Shown in pieces: positions 35,271 to 42,889 of a stretch of DNA of 64,000 nucleotides. This stretch comes from Lachnospiraceae bacterium (GTDB lineage Bacteria > Bacillota > Clostridia > Lachnospirales > Lachnospiraceae), in assembly GCA_017441295.1 (NCBI GenBank), contig JAFRYA010000004.1:1-64000 (forward strand), read 5' to 3'. The translations under genes were made by a program, and so were the position numbers. How positions within the stretch are numbered: the stretch's first letter is position 1; every line of letters begins with the position of its first letter. The notes beneath the pieces are model-generated. The model was given only the letters and a program-made list of their open reading frames with translations, had not been told where the DNA came from and made no database searches.

Positions 35271-35287
35271 AGCACACTCTCTGTGCT
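35271..35287 (-). promoter_or_regulatory. Inverted repeat at the clpB transcription start (candidate operator/5' hairpin)
   Basis: AGCACA-N5-TGTGCT, extendable to 8 bp with flanking G and T/G positions, begins at about +1 of the predicted transcript. It is not the HrcA CIRCE element (TTAGCACTC-N9-GAGTGCTAA) nor a CtsR heptad repeat, but its position is right for a repressor site or an mRNA 5' hairpin. Confidence 0.55.
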
Positions 35288-35293
35288 ACTCGT

Positions 35294-35322
35294 ACTATAA
35301 CACATATAGTATCAATATGCAA
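35294..35322 (-). promoter_or_regulatory. Promoter of clpB
   Basis: TTGCAT (35317-35322) and TATAGT (35294-35299) with a 17-bp spacer on the minus strand, placing the start near 35287 and giving a leader of about 58 nt. Confidence 0.75.
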
Positions 35323-35457
35323 CCGGATTTTATACTTTTTTTGCTTAAAGACCAAATCCGGCATTTATTATTTTTACGCAAATAGTGTTTTGAAAACAAT
35401 GCCTTCATCATAATAGTGTTTTATACTACTATCAACAGATTGAAAGGAGCATATTTT

Positions 35458-36933
35458 ATGAAAACAATGAACGCAGATGTTATCGTTGCTGCAGCCGGTC
35501 TGTCAGGACTGGCCGCTTCTCTGTCAGCAGTTCAGCAGGGCCTGAAAGTCATCACCTTTGAAAAGAGCAAGGTGACCGGAGGCGCAGCTAACATGGGCAT
35601 CAGCCCTCTGGCAGTCGGCTCCAAGCAGCAGCGTATGGCAGGATATAATTTTACCCCGGAAGAGTTCTTCCTTAAACACATGCACTATGTACACTGGAAG
35701 GCAGATGCCCGCCTGGTAATGGAGTATTACCGCAAGACTGCCAGCACCATCGAATGGCTTGAAGATATCGGAGTTGAATTTATTTTCGACAGATGCACAA
35801 AATACACCCCTGTCCGTATGAAACAATATGCTTATACCGAGCAGACCAGACACGCCGTAGCTCCTGCCCCGGGTGAGCAGATCGGTCCTCGTGTAGCATC
35901 CAGAATGACCAAGAAGATGACTGAAGAGATCGTAAATCTGGGCGGAGAGATCATCTTTGAACACGCCGTAAATCACGTTATCATGAAGGACGGCAAGGTA
36001 GCAGGTGTTCAGGTCACCGGACCGGACGGAGAAGAATTCGAAGCATATGCTCCTGTTGTTATCCTGGCCTGCGGCGGTTTTGGAGACAATCCTAAGATGA
36101 TCAAAGACAAGATCGGATTTGACTGGGGCAAGGACCTCTATTCATTCCGTATCCCTGGAAATGTAGGCGACGGACTCAGAATGGCATGGGAAGTAGGCGG
36201 AGGCAAAGAGCCATCCATCATGGAGCTCATGTATCAGATTCCTGATAACCTGAATCATTTCGCGCTGGAAGGTGCGTTCCGTCAGCCTATCCTCTGGGTC
36301 AACAAGCTGGGCATGCGTTTCCTGCCTGAAGATGTTATCGGAAACACAGGCACCACAGGCAATGCCATCGCTTACCAGCCGTTCAAGACATGCTTTGCAA
36401 TCATGGATGCTGATACGCTTAAATATTACAAGAAGCGCGGTGTTGACTTCCCTGGCGTTCAGGGAGAAAACGTATTCAATGACTTTGATGAGGCTGCAGC
36501 CGCAGCCAAGGAAGAAGGCTATGGATACTACTTCGAGGCTGATTCCATTGAAGAACTGGCTGAGAAGACAGGCATCGATCTGGAAGGCCTTCAGGAAACC
36601 ATTGAAGAATACAATCACTGCTGTGATGATCACAGAGATTATCTGTTCGATAAATATCCTGATTTTCTGCGTCCGGTACGTAAACCGCCTTTCTACTGCC
36701 TGCAGCAGTTCCCGGGCGCTTATGGCACATTAGGCGGCGTAAGAGTCAACTACAAGATGGAAGTTCTGGATGATAATTATAAGAAGATTCCGGGTCTCTA
36801 CAGTGTAGGAACAGACGCCATGAATTTCTGCGGCGACACATATCCGTTCATCTTCCCGGGCACAACAATGGCATTCTGCCTGAACTCCGGAAGGATAGCA
36901 GGCGAAAGAGCTGCCGAATATCTGGCACAGTAA
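35458..36933 (+). CDS. FAD-dependent oxidoreductase (fumarate reductase/ketosteroid dehydrogenase-like flavoprotein)
   Basis: A 491-residue single-subunit flavoprotein of the FAD_binding_2 superfamily. The N-terminal dinucleotide fold reads VIVAAAGLSGLAA, with Ala where the first Gly of GxGxxG is usual. KVTGGAANMGIS follows the Glu ribose contact. The C-terminal part closes the FAD site with TLGGVRVN and FIFPGTTMAFCLNSGRIAGERAA. No signal peptide, FMN-linked or heme domain, so electrons must come from a separate donor. Relatives reduce activated C=C bonds (fumarate, urocanate, steroid enones) in gut anaerobes. The start at 35458 follows AAAGGAG. Monocistronic, with two direct repeats ATAGTGTTTT (35382 and 35413) upstream. 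Substrate unknown. Confidence 0.87.
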   Translation: MKTMNADVIVAAAGLSGLAASLSAVQQGLKVITFEKSKVTGGAANMGISPLAVGSKQQRMAGYNFTPEEFFLKHMHYVHWKADARLVMEYYRKTASTIEWLEDIGVEFIFDRCTKYTPVRMKQYAYTEQTRHAVAPAPGEQIGPRVASRMTKKMTEEIVNLGGEIIFEHAVNHVIMKDGKVAGVQVTGPDGEEFEAYAPVVILACGGFGDNPKMIKDKIGFDWGKDLYSFRIPGNVGDGLRMAWEVGGGKEPSIMELMYQIPDNLNHFALEGAFRQPILWVNKLGMRFLPEDVIGNTGTTGNAIAYQPFKTCFAIMDADTLKYYKKRGVDFPGVQGENVFNDFDEAAAAAKEEGYGYYFEADSIEELAEKTGIDLEGLQETIEEYNHCCDDHRDYLFDKYPDFLRPVRKPPFYCLQQFPGAYGTLGGVRVNYKMEVLDDNYKKIPGLYSVGTDAMNFCGDTYPFIFPGTTMAFCLNSGRIAGERAAEYLAQ

Positions 36934-36942
36934 AAACAAATA

Positions 36943-36973
36943 AAAAGAGCTGCCTCATTTTGGGCAGCTCTTT
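36943..36973. terminator. Bidirectional terminator between convergent genes
   Basis: AAAGAGCTGCC/GGCAGCTCTTT stem with A/T tracts on both sides, shared by the flavoprotein gene and the convergent PatB-like gene. Confidence 0.85.
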
Positions 36974-36984
36974 ATTATTTTGAG

Positions 36985-38184
36985 TTACAGTACGTATTTT
37001 TCTAAGCGTCCGAACGCTTCTTCTATCTGCCACTTAGGCAGCGCAACGTTCATTCGGATCGTATTCTCAACTCCGAATCTGGCGCCGTTCTGCCATGCCA
37101 CACCGACATCCCATGATTTAGCGAGCACCTCATCCAGTGTCCTGCCTGTTTCCTTAAGATATTTACCCAGGTCAATGTATAGCATGAATGTGCCCTGCGG
37201 CTTGGTAACCTCGAAGCCTTTCAGCTTGTTGTTCAGGTAATCACAGGTGTATTCCACATTCTCAGTAAGCACCTGACAGAGCTCGTCAGCCCACTCCATG
37301 CCTTCCGGGCTGTAGGCACCCAGGAGTGCGTACTGGCTGAGCACGTTCAGCGAATTGTAATGGGTCTCTTCCTCAACCTTAGCAATCTTCTCCTGAATCT
37401 CCGGGTTGTAAACGATCCTGTATGAGCCAATGAGTCCGGCCAGATTGAATGTCTTGCTCGGCGCATGAGCCGTAACTGAATTCATTCTGGCGTAATCGCT
37501 GATAGTCGCGGTCGGTGTGAATTTATTATCATAGAGGATAATGTCGCTCCAGATTTCGTCAGCAAAGATCATCATTTCATGCTTCTCGCAGAAATCAGCA
37601 AATGCCTTGATTTCTTCAGGATCCCATACCCTGCCTGCAGGATTGTGCGGTGAACAGAAGATGGCGAACTTGATATTCTTCTCAACAACCTGTTTCTCCA
37701 TGTCTTCGAAATCCATACGCCATACGCCGGCATCATCTTTCTTCATCATGGATACTACTCTCTCCCTGCCGGTAGATGCCAGCACGCCGGTGAAACCAAC
37801 GTATGTCGGACCATGAACCAGGATAGGATCACCGGGTTTGGTGAATGTTCTGAGCGCTGAGCTTAATGCGCCTAGTACTCCATTCTCATATCCGATTTCT
37901 TCCCGCTTGATGTCCACTCCGTTGCGGACCTTCTGCCAGTTGATAATGGCGTCGTAGTATTCCTGTCTCGGGTCGAAATAACCGAAGGAAGCATGCGCGG
38001 CTCTTTTCTGAATAGCCTCGACTACAGACGGTGCCACTTTGAAGTTCTGGTCTGCAATCCACATCGGGATAATGCTGAATCCATCTTTAGGAGCACTTGG
38101 AAATCTAGGGGTTGTGCCGAGGGCATCCAAAGCAATCGCATCGTTGCCTTTTCTGTCCAAAATGTTAGTAAAATCGTACTTCAT
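36985..38184 (-). CDS. PatB/MalY-type PLP-dependent C-S lyase (cystathionine beta-lyase-like)
   Basis: A 399-residue fold-type I aminotransferase-like enzyme. The N-terminus YDFTNILDRKGNDAIALD and IIPMWIADQNFKVAP match the MalY/PatB family; the PLP lysine lies in HAPSKTFNLAGLIGS, with FADEIWSDI upstream holding the cofactor-binding Asp. Family members cleave cystathionine, cysteine or S-conjugates to pyruvate, ammonia and a thiol. GGAGG precedes the ATG. It lies 17 bp downstream of the AEC transporter gene, suggesting uptake or export linked to its substrate or product. An aminotransferase role is less likely but possible. Confidence 0.9.
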   Translation of the reverse strand: MKYDFTNILDRKGNDAIALDALGTTPRFPSAPKDGFSIIPMWIADQNFKVAPSVVEAIQKRAAHASFGYFDPRQEYYDAIINWQKVRNGVDIKREEIGYENGVLGALSSALRTFTKPGDPILVHGPTYVGFTGVLASTGRERVVSMMKKDDAGVWRMDFEDMEKQVVEKNIKFAIFCSPHNPAGRVWDPEEIKAFADFCEKHEMMIFADEIWSDIILYDNKFTPTATISDYARMNSVTAHAPSKTFNLAGLIGSYRIVYNPEIQEKIAKVEEETHYNSLNVLSQYALLGAYSPEGMEWADELCQVLTENVEYTCDYLNNKLKGFEVTKPQGTFMLYIDLGKYLKETGRTLDEVLAKSWDVGVAWQNGARFGVENTIRMNVALPKWQIEEAFGRLEKYVL

Positions 38185-38201
38185 AGTTATCCTCCGTTTA
38201 T

Positions 38202-39119
38202 TTACACGTTCTGAATTATCATATATAGCAATGGGACCGTGCCCATACTGAGTATCGCCTGCATAGCAACTGCTGCCGAAGCGAGGCTGGAATCTTCATT
38301 ATAAGCCACAGAGAACATTCCCACAGCGACTGCCGTCGGCATGCCGACGTAAATAGCTGTGACGGAAGTCATGAGCCCCGTGCCGATAATAAGCTTAAGA
38401 ATAAAGAAAACAGCAATCGGAATGATCAGCAGTTTGAAAGCCGCGATCACATACAGTCTCCAGTTGTTGAATGAGTTCTTGAGCGAATATCCTGCGATGG
38501 ACGCGCCTACAGAAATCATTGAGAACGGGCTGGCTGCCTGTCCCAGGAAGCTGAGCGGCTCCATTACTATATTCGGCATCTTTAACCCGGCGAAGTATAC
38601 GATCATGGCGATAACCATGACTACTATGCCCGGATTCAGCAGCTTCTTCGCATTGAACTTGTATGTATTGCTGTTGCCCTTTGTGATCCTGTATACACCG
38701 TATGTGTATAACAACAGATTGAAATGAACATTCAGGATAGCTATAAAGAAGACGCCCACGTCTCCGTAGAGCGATTCAGCCAGAGGTATGCCCAGCGCGG
38801 TGACATTACCAAATACGAGCGCAGCTTCATATATCCCCCTGTCCTTCTTTGGTGCCCTGAGCATCCTGACTATCAGGAATGACAGTCCGATGATCACAAC
38901 ATAGATGGCTATGCCGATCAGAACCAGGGAAATAACATCTCCTCTCCTGCTGGAATCCATCTGGACAATGGATACAAAGATCAGGCATGGGAAAAGCACG
39001 TCAACAATGACCCTCGATATTGTCGAATTAGCCTCAGGTGTAATGATTTTGATTTTTCGAAGAAAGAATCCCAGCGCCATAGCGAACAGGATCTTCACCA
39101 TTGTTGTAATTATTATCAT
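38202..39119 (-). CDS. AEC-family (auxin efflux carrier-like) transporter
   Basis: A 305-residue integral membrane protein with about ten helices arranged as two five-helix repeats. The start KILFAMALGFFLRKIKIIT, the LFPCLIFVSI segment and the AVGMFSVAYNED near the C-terminus are typical of the AEC family, which moves malate, amino acids or other organic anions. No ribosome site precedes the ATG at 39119, and Met7 at 39101 is an alternative. It is upstream of the PatB-like gene in the same operon. A 22-bp palindrome at 39138-39159 lies just before it. Confidence 0.88.
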   Translation of the reverse strand: MIIITTMVKILFAMALGFFLRKIKIITPEANSTISRVIVDVLFPCLIFVSIVQMDSSRRGDVISLVLIGIAIYVVIIGLSFLIVRMLRAPKKDRGIYEAALVFGNVTALGIPLAESLYGDVGVFFIAILNVHFNLLLYTYGVYRITKGNSNTYKFNAKKLLNPGIVVMVIAMIVYFAGLKMPNIVMEPLSFLGQAASPFSMISVGASIAGYSLKNSFNNWRLYVIAAFKLLIIPIAVFFILKLIIGTGLMTSVTAIYVGMPTAVAVGMFSVAYNEDSSLASAAVAMQAILSMGTVPLLYMIIQNV

Positions 39120-39137
39120 AGCATGACAATAATATCA

Positions 39138-39159
39138 CATTTCCCTTGTAAGGAAAATG
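39138..39159. promoter_or_regulatory. Palindromic candidate operator between divergent genes
   Basis: CATTTCCCTTGTAAGGAAAATG is an imperfect dyad: CATTT(C)C-CTT pairs with AAG-G(A)AAATG. It overlaps the -35 box of the DUF1292 gene and lies about 19-40 bp before the AEC start, so one regulator could control both. Confidence 0.5.
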
Positions 39160-39174
39160 AATAAATGCTAAAAT
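39146..39174 (+). promoter_or_regulatory. Promoter of the DUF1292 gene
   Basis: TTGTAA (39146-39151) and TAAAAT (39169-39174), spacer 17 bp, with TGC directly before the -10 box (extended -10). Closely resembles the reverse rubrerythrin promoter at 52788-52816. Confidence 0.75.
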
Positions 39175-39208
39175 AACGGAAATTAAAAATATAGATCAGG
39201 AGGAATTT

Positions 39209-39520
39209 ATGACTGATAAATTAGAGCATGGCCCGGAATGTGATTGCGGCTGCCACGATGAAGAAATGGAAATCCCTACAATTACATTAGAGTTTGATGA
39301 CGATGAGAAGGTCGATTGCGAACCGTTATTCATCTTCGAATTAGAGGGCTGCGAGTACATCGCTCTGGCTCCGGTTGATGAGACTCTTGATGACGTTTAT
39401 CTCTATGCTTATAACGAGATCAACGAAGAAGAGTTCGAGTTCCTTGATATCGAAGACGACGCACTGTTTGACAGAGTTGTTGCTGAATTCGAGAGAATCG
39501 TAGGAGAAGCTGAGAAGTAA
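39209..39520 (+). CDS. DUF1292-family small acidic protein
   Basis: A 103-residue very acidic cytosolic protein. After a His/Cys-rich start (HGPECDCGCHDEE, a possible metal site) it has the DUF1292 pattern ITLEFDDDEKVDCEPLFIFELEGCEYIAL followed by VYLYAYNEINEEEFEF. DUF1292 (YrzB-type) proteins are common in Bacillota, often beside yrzL/ruvX; here the gene stands alone with its own promoter and terminator. An AGGAGGAA site precedes the ATG. Function unknown. Confidence 0.9.
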   Translation: MTDKLEHGPECDCGCHDEEMEIPTITLEFDDDEKVDCEPLFIFELEGCEYIALAPVDETLDDVYLYAYNEINEEEFEFLDIEDDALFDRVVAEFERIVGEAEK

Positions 39521-39535
39521 TAATCAGAAATGCGG

Positions 39536-39560
39536 AGCCGGCCTATGGCCGGCTTCTTTA
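39536..39560 (+). terminator. Terminator of the DUF1292 gene
   Basis: GCCGGCC/GGCCGGC stem with a 3-nt loop followed by TTCTTT. Confidence 0.82.
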
Positions 39561-39576
39561 TGTGTGAATAATCATT

Positions 39577-40245
39577 ATGGATACTAAATATTGCAGCGCA
39601 GGCAATTCCATGGAATGGATCGACCTGGAGAACTGGGACCGCAAATTGCAGTTCCGAAATTATCTGGGTACTGACCTGCCATATATAATAATAACTGCCA
39701 ATGTTGACGTCACTAAGCCTTTAGACTTCGCCCACAGGCATGGTGTCTCATTCAATATGGTTATGGTGTATATCTGCACCAAAGTCATAGATTCTATTAA
39801 GAATTACCGCTACAGATTTGCAGATGGTAAGCCGTTTATAATCGATCATACCAGGCCGCTGGTCAACCATCTGGTCCCTGGTACTGAGCACTTCGTGATC
39901 GCTGAGGGGCCGTGGCCATGTGATGATATTCTGGAGTTCTGCCGCGTCACTCATGAACGCGCGCTGGCTGCCAGCCCTGACGAATGGTATGATCTGTTCA
40001 AAGGCACTTTAGACCACGTTAATTTCACCAGCATCCCATGGGTTCAATACACCGGCTTTATCCGCACCATTAAGCATGACGGAGTGGACAATGCGCCAAA
40101 GATGTCCTTTGGCAAATATTTCAGGGATTCTGAAGGACGTGTCATGATGCCTGTATCCAGCCAGACCCATCACGGTCTTATGGACGGATATCATGTAGGA
40201 TTGTTTTATGAAAGGCTGCAGAAAGCCTGCGACGAATTAGAATAA
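39577..40245 (+). CDS. Chloramphenicol acetyltransferase-fold protein
   Basis: A 222-residue protein of the CAT family. The start of the fold reads IDLENWDRKLQFRNYL, as in CAT (IDLxxWxRKxxFxxF), and the active-site signature HHGLMDGYHVG (HHxxxDG with catalytic His) is intact near the C-terminus. Many chromosomal members are not resistance enzymes, so the acceptor is uncertain. Two starts are possible: ATG 39577 (used) and ATG 39610, which would give MEWIDLENW, nearer the usual CAT N-terminus; neither has a good ribosome site. It lies 10 bp upstream of the RlmI-like gene, probably cotranscribed. Confidence 0.85.
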   Translation: MDTKYCSAGNSMEWIDLENWDRKLQFRNYLGTDLPYIIITANVDVTKPLDFAHRHGVSFNMVMVYICTKVIDSIKNYRYRFADGKPFIIDHTRPLVNHLVPGTEHFVIAEGPWPCDDILEFCRVTHERALAASPDEWYDLFKGTLDHVNFTSIPWVQYTGFIRTIKHDGVDNAPKMSFGKYFRDSEGRVMMPVSSQTHHGLMDGYHVGLFYERLQKACDELE

Positions 40246-40255
40246 AGGAGCTAAT

Positions 40256-41134
40256 ATGTGGATAGCTGACAACTGGAAAGACTATGAAGTACTGGATGCC
40301 TCAGGCGGCGAGAAACTCGAACGCTGGGGTTCATATAACCTGCTCCGTCCGGACCCTCAGGTCATTTGGAATACACCTAAGAAGGCTCCGGAATGGAATA
40401 AGCTGAACGCTCATTACCACCGTTCAAATAAGGGCGGCGGTGAATGGGAATTCTTCGACCTGCCTGCTCAGTGGAGCATTAACTACGACTCACCATGCGG
40501 CAGGCTCACTTTCAACCTCAAGCCTTTCAGTTTTAAGCACACCGGTCTCTTTCCTGAGCAGGCCGTGAACTGGGACTGGTTCAGCGAGCTGATCTCAGCT
40601 GAGGTTAATAAAGGTCATAAAGTCAAAGTACTCAATCTATTTGCATACACAGGTGGCGCCACTATTGCCGCAGCCAAGGCAGGCGCGCATGTGACCCATG
40701 TGGATGCTTCCAAGGGAATGGTACAATGGGCTAAAGAAAACGCAGCCTCATCCAAAGTTGATGAGACACTCACCCGCTGGCTGGTTGATGACTGCCAGAA
40801 GTTTGTGGAGCGCGAGATCCGCCGAGGCAATAAATACGACGCCATCATTATGGATCCTCCTTCATATGGACGCGGTCCAAAAGGAGAAATCTGGAAAATC
40901 GAAGACAACATCTTTGATTTCATCCAGCTCTGCACGCAGGTGTTGAGCGATCATCCTCTCTTTTTCCTGCTTAACTCATACACTACCGGCCTGCAGAGCT
41001 CGGTTCTGACATATATGCTGAAGACTGCCCTGAAAGATTTCCAGGGCTCAGTGGAATCAGATGAAATAGGGCTGCCGGTTAAGGCATCCGGGCTGGTGCT
41101 GCCCTGCGGAGCTTCCGGCCGTTGGAAAAAATAA
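40256..41134 (+). CDS. Class I SAM-dependent methyltransferase (RlmI/RlmK-like)
   Basis: A 292-residue methyltransferase. The SAM-binding motif is VLNLFAYTGGATIAAAKAGA, followed by the acidic VDASKGMVQWAKEN and the motif IV DAIIMDPPSYGRG, which is typical of the RlmI/RlmK family that methylates 23S rRNA cytosine or guanine. It lacks an N-terminal PUA domain; the first 100 residues (WIADNWKDYEVLDASGG) form the accessory region of the PF10672-type family. AAAGGAG lies upstream. The target is unproven. Confidence 0.88.
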   Translation: MWIADNWKDYEVLDASGGEKLERWGSYNLLRPDPQVIWNTPKKAPEWNKLNAHYHRSNKGGGEWEFFDLPAQWSINYDSPCGRLTFNLKPFSFKHTGLFPEQAVNWDWFSELISAEVNKGHKVKVLNLFAYTGGATIAAAKAGAHVTHVDASKGMVQWAKENAASSKVDETLTRWLVDDCQKFVEREIRRGNKYDAIIMDPPSYGRGPKGEIWKIEDNIFDFIQLCTQVLSDHPLFFLLNSYTTGLQSSVLTYMLKTALKDFQGSVESDEIGLPVKASGLVLPCGASGRWKK

Positions 41135-41148
41135 AAAAACCAGTAATG

Positions 41149-41184
41149 AAAAAAGAGCTGCCGCATTTAGCGACAGCTCTTTAT
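41149..41184. terminator. Bidirectional terminator
   Basis: AGAGCTG/CAGCTCT outer stem with inner CGC/GCG pairing and T-runs on both strands. Serves the methyltransferase gene (plus) and the first MFS gene (minus). Confidence 0.82.
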
Positions 41185-41218
41185 TTTTTAATTCTGTAAT
41201 AAAACTTCTTAAATCTAA

Positions 41219-42676
41219 TTAAGCGAGTTTATCCTTCTTTGCGTTAGCAAGTCTCTTCTCCATGCCGATTCTGTCATACAGAACATTGTCTGCTTCAAGA
41301 CCAGCTGCAACACGGAGCTTGTTGTCGTAATCTGCCAGCTTCTTTGGGCTGAATGCAGCTTCCATGATCAAGCTGATAACACCGAGTACGCCAACGAATG
41401 CGAATGTTGCGTGATAGCCCCATGCAGTGGTAGCGAGTGCAGCAAAGATGTATGGAAGTACAGCATTAACAACTGAGTTGATAGGAGGAGCACCGGTGTA
41501 AACTGCCGGGAAGTCCTCTGGTCTCCAGTATCTAACAAGCAGTGAGAAACCGAAGTTAGAACCAGCGCCCATGTAAACACCAAGAAGCATGGTAGCTACG
41601 AACAGTGTCCAAGGATTGTTGAACATGCCGAGTACACCCATGATGATGATGCTGATAGCTGTAATGATAATAGCAGGCTTGGTACCGAATCTTGTATCAA
41701 GAAGTCCTAATACATAAGAACCGATGATAGCGAAGATACCCATCAGGAACAGTACTGCTGAAATCGGGTTGCTCATGAAGAAGAATCCCGGAACAACAAA
41801 CTGTGTGAAGTGTCCCTGCATAGCGAAGGATGCCAGAGCAGGAATGATCTGTACCATGAATGCTACAGATGAAGTTACGATAAGAGTGGTCGGAATAGAA
41901 CCAAGATACCACTGAGCGCAAGCCCAGATTTTGGAACGTTTCCAAACTGATCTCTTTCTTGCTTCGAGCTCTCTCTGGAGCATAGCATCTGCCATTTCCT
42001 TTGTGAATGACTTATCGTTATCACGATAGCATCCGCAATCTTCCGGATATGTCTTAACGAAGATAGCGCAGATGATAAGACCAATAATAACAGCTGCAAA
42101 GAATGGTGCCCATGCAATGATGTTAGCAGTGATGAGCGGTTTGCCCATTGCCATCTGGCCGGCATGAGTAGCCTGGAATACAGACAGGAGGATAGCTGAT
42201 GTGATCGGGTAAGCGATTGTAACGATACCCATAACAGTACCCTTCTTTCTTGGGAACCAGTTACCGATCAGGATGGTGGTCATTGAGTTAGCCCATGTAG
42301 GAGCAATAACGTGTGTCAGGCAGAAGAAGATGATCCAGATCGGATTCAGTCCGCCTGCTGCTGTGGTCGGGAATATCAGGATTTCGCCTGCAGCAAGAAC
42401 CAGTGTGATGATACCGAGAAGCAGGGAAACTGCCTTCTGATTCCTGATTTTACCAATTCGCGGAGCAATGATGAAGTATGTTACAACGAATGTAAGAGCA
42501 GTACCGATCATTGTCAGCAATGTGGTATCCATTGTTCCATTCGGACAGTAAGCCGAAAGGATGTTGACAACGTAGCTTGTTGTCATAACATAGCCTACGT
42601 AGCAGAGTGCCTGATAGAGAATAAGCATCCAGCCACGGAAGCCATAGCCCTTAGGCATAGCATGTTGATTATCCAT
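41219..42676 (-). CDS. MFS carrier, OFA-like, copy 1
   Basis: A 485-residue, 12-helix major facilitator. The N-terminal GYGFRGWMLILYQAL, the FPRKKGTVMGIVTIAYPITSA segment after helix 4 and the FGTKPA loop after helix 8 fit the oxalate:formate antiporter-like group that carries carboxylates. A central cytosolic loop (CGCYRDNDKSFTKEMADAML) is nearly identical to that of copy 2. AAGGAGAGG precedes the ATG and a good promoter lies upstream. It is a separate transcription unit from copy 2, which ends in its own terminator. Substrate unknown. Confidence 0.88.
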   Translation of the reverse strand: MDNQHAMPKGYGFRGWMLILYQALCYVGYVMTTSYVVNILSAYCPNGTMDTTLLTMIGTALTFVVTYFIIAPRIGKIRNQKAVSLLLGIITLVLAAGEILIFPTTAAGGLNPIWIIFFCLTHVIAPTWANSMTTILIGNWFPRKKGTVMGIVTIAYPITSAILLSVFQATHAGQMAMGKPLITANIIAWAPFFAAVIIGLIICAIFVKTYPEDCGCYRDNDKSFTKEMADAMLQRELEARKRSVWKRSKIWACAQWYLGSIPTTLIVTSSVAFMVQIIPALASFAMQGHFTQFVVPGFFFMSNPISAVLFLMGIFAIIGSYVLGLLDTRFGTKPAIIITAISIIIMGVLGMFNNPWTLFVATMLLGVYMGAGSNFGFSLLVRYWRPEDFPAVYTGAPPINSVVNAVLPYIFAALATTAWGYHATFAFVGVLGVISLIMEAAFSPKKLADYDNKLRVAAGLEADNVLYDRIGMEKRLANAKKDKLA

Positions 42677-42735
42677 ATTTACCTCTCCTTTTTTAATATT
42701 GGTATTAATAAATAATACTTTATACCATAGGTGAA

Positions 42736-42763
42736 ATTATACTACGGAACGCTGTTTTTTCAA
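42736..42763 (-). promoter_or_regulatory. Promoter of MFS copy 1
   Basis: TTGAAA (42758-42763) and TATAAT (42736-42741), spacer 16 bp, with conserved AGCGTT in the spacer, as in the promoter of MFS copy 2. Confidence 0.78.
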
Positions 42764-42803
42764 CTTGTTTTTTGTTATTTTGCATAATTGTCATAATATT
42801 GTA

Positions 42804-42833
42804 ACAAAAAACCGCCACCCATTTGGGTGGCGG
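42804..42833 (-). terminator. Terminator of MFS copy 2
   Basis: CCGCCACCCA/TGGGTGGCGG perfect stem with a 2-nt loop, followed by TTTTTTGTT on the minus strand. Confidence 0.9.
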
Positions 42834-42889
42834 CAGGTATTAGTATTATTTACAGAGGATATTGAAAATTCAACTGTTTTTAGACTTTA

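Noticed and set aside
35230..35345. CIRCE (HrcA) or CtsR site upstream of clpB
   Set aside because: Neither TTAGCACTC-N9-GAGTGCTAA nor tandem GGTCAAA-type heptads are present; only a shorter unrelated inverted repeat was found.
38202..39119. Bile-acid or sodium symporter identity for the 305-aa carrier
   Set aside because: The helix pattern and start sequence match AEC carriers better; no BASS-type signature was seen.
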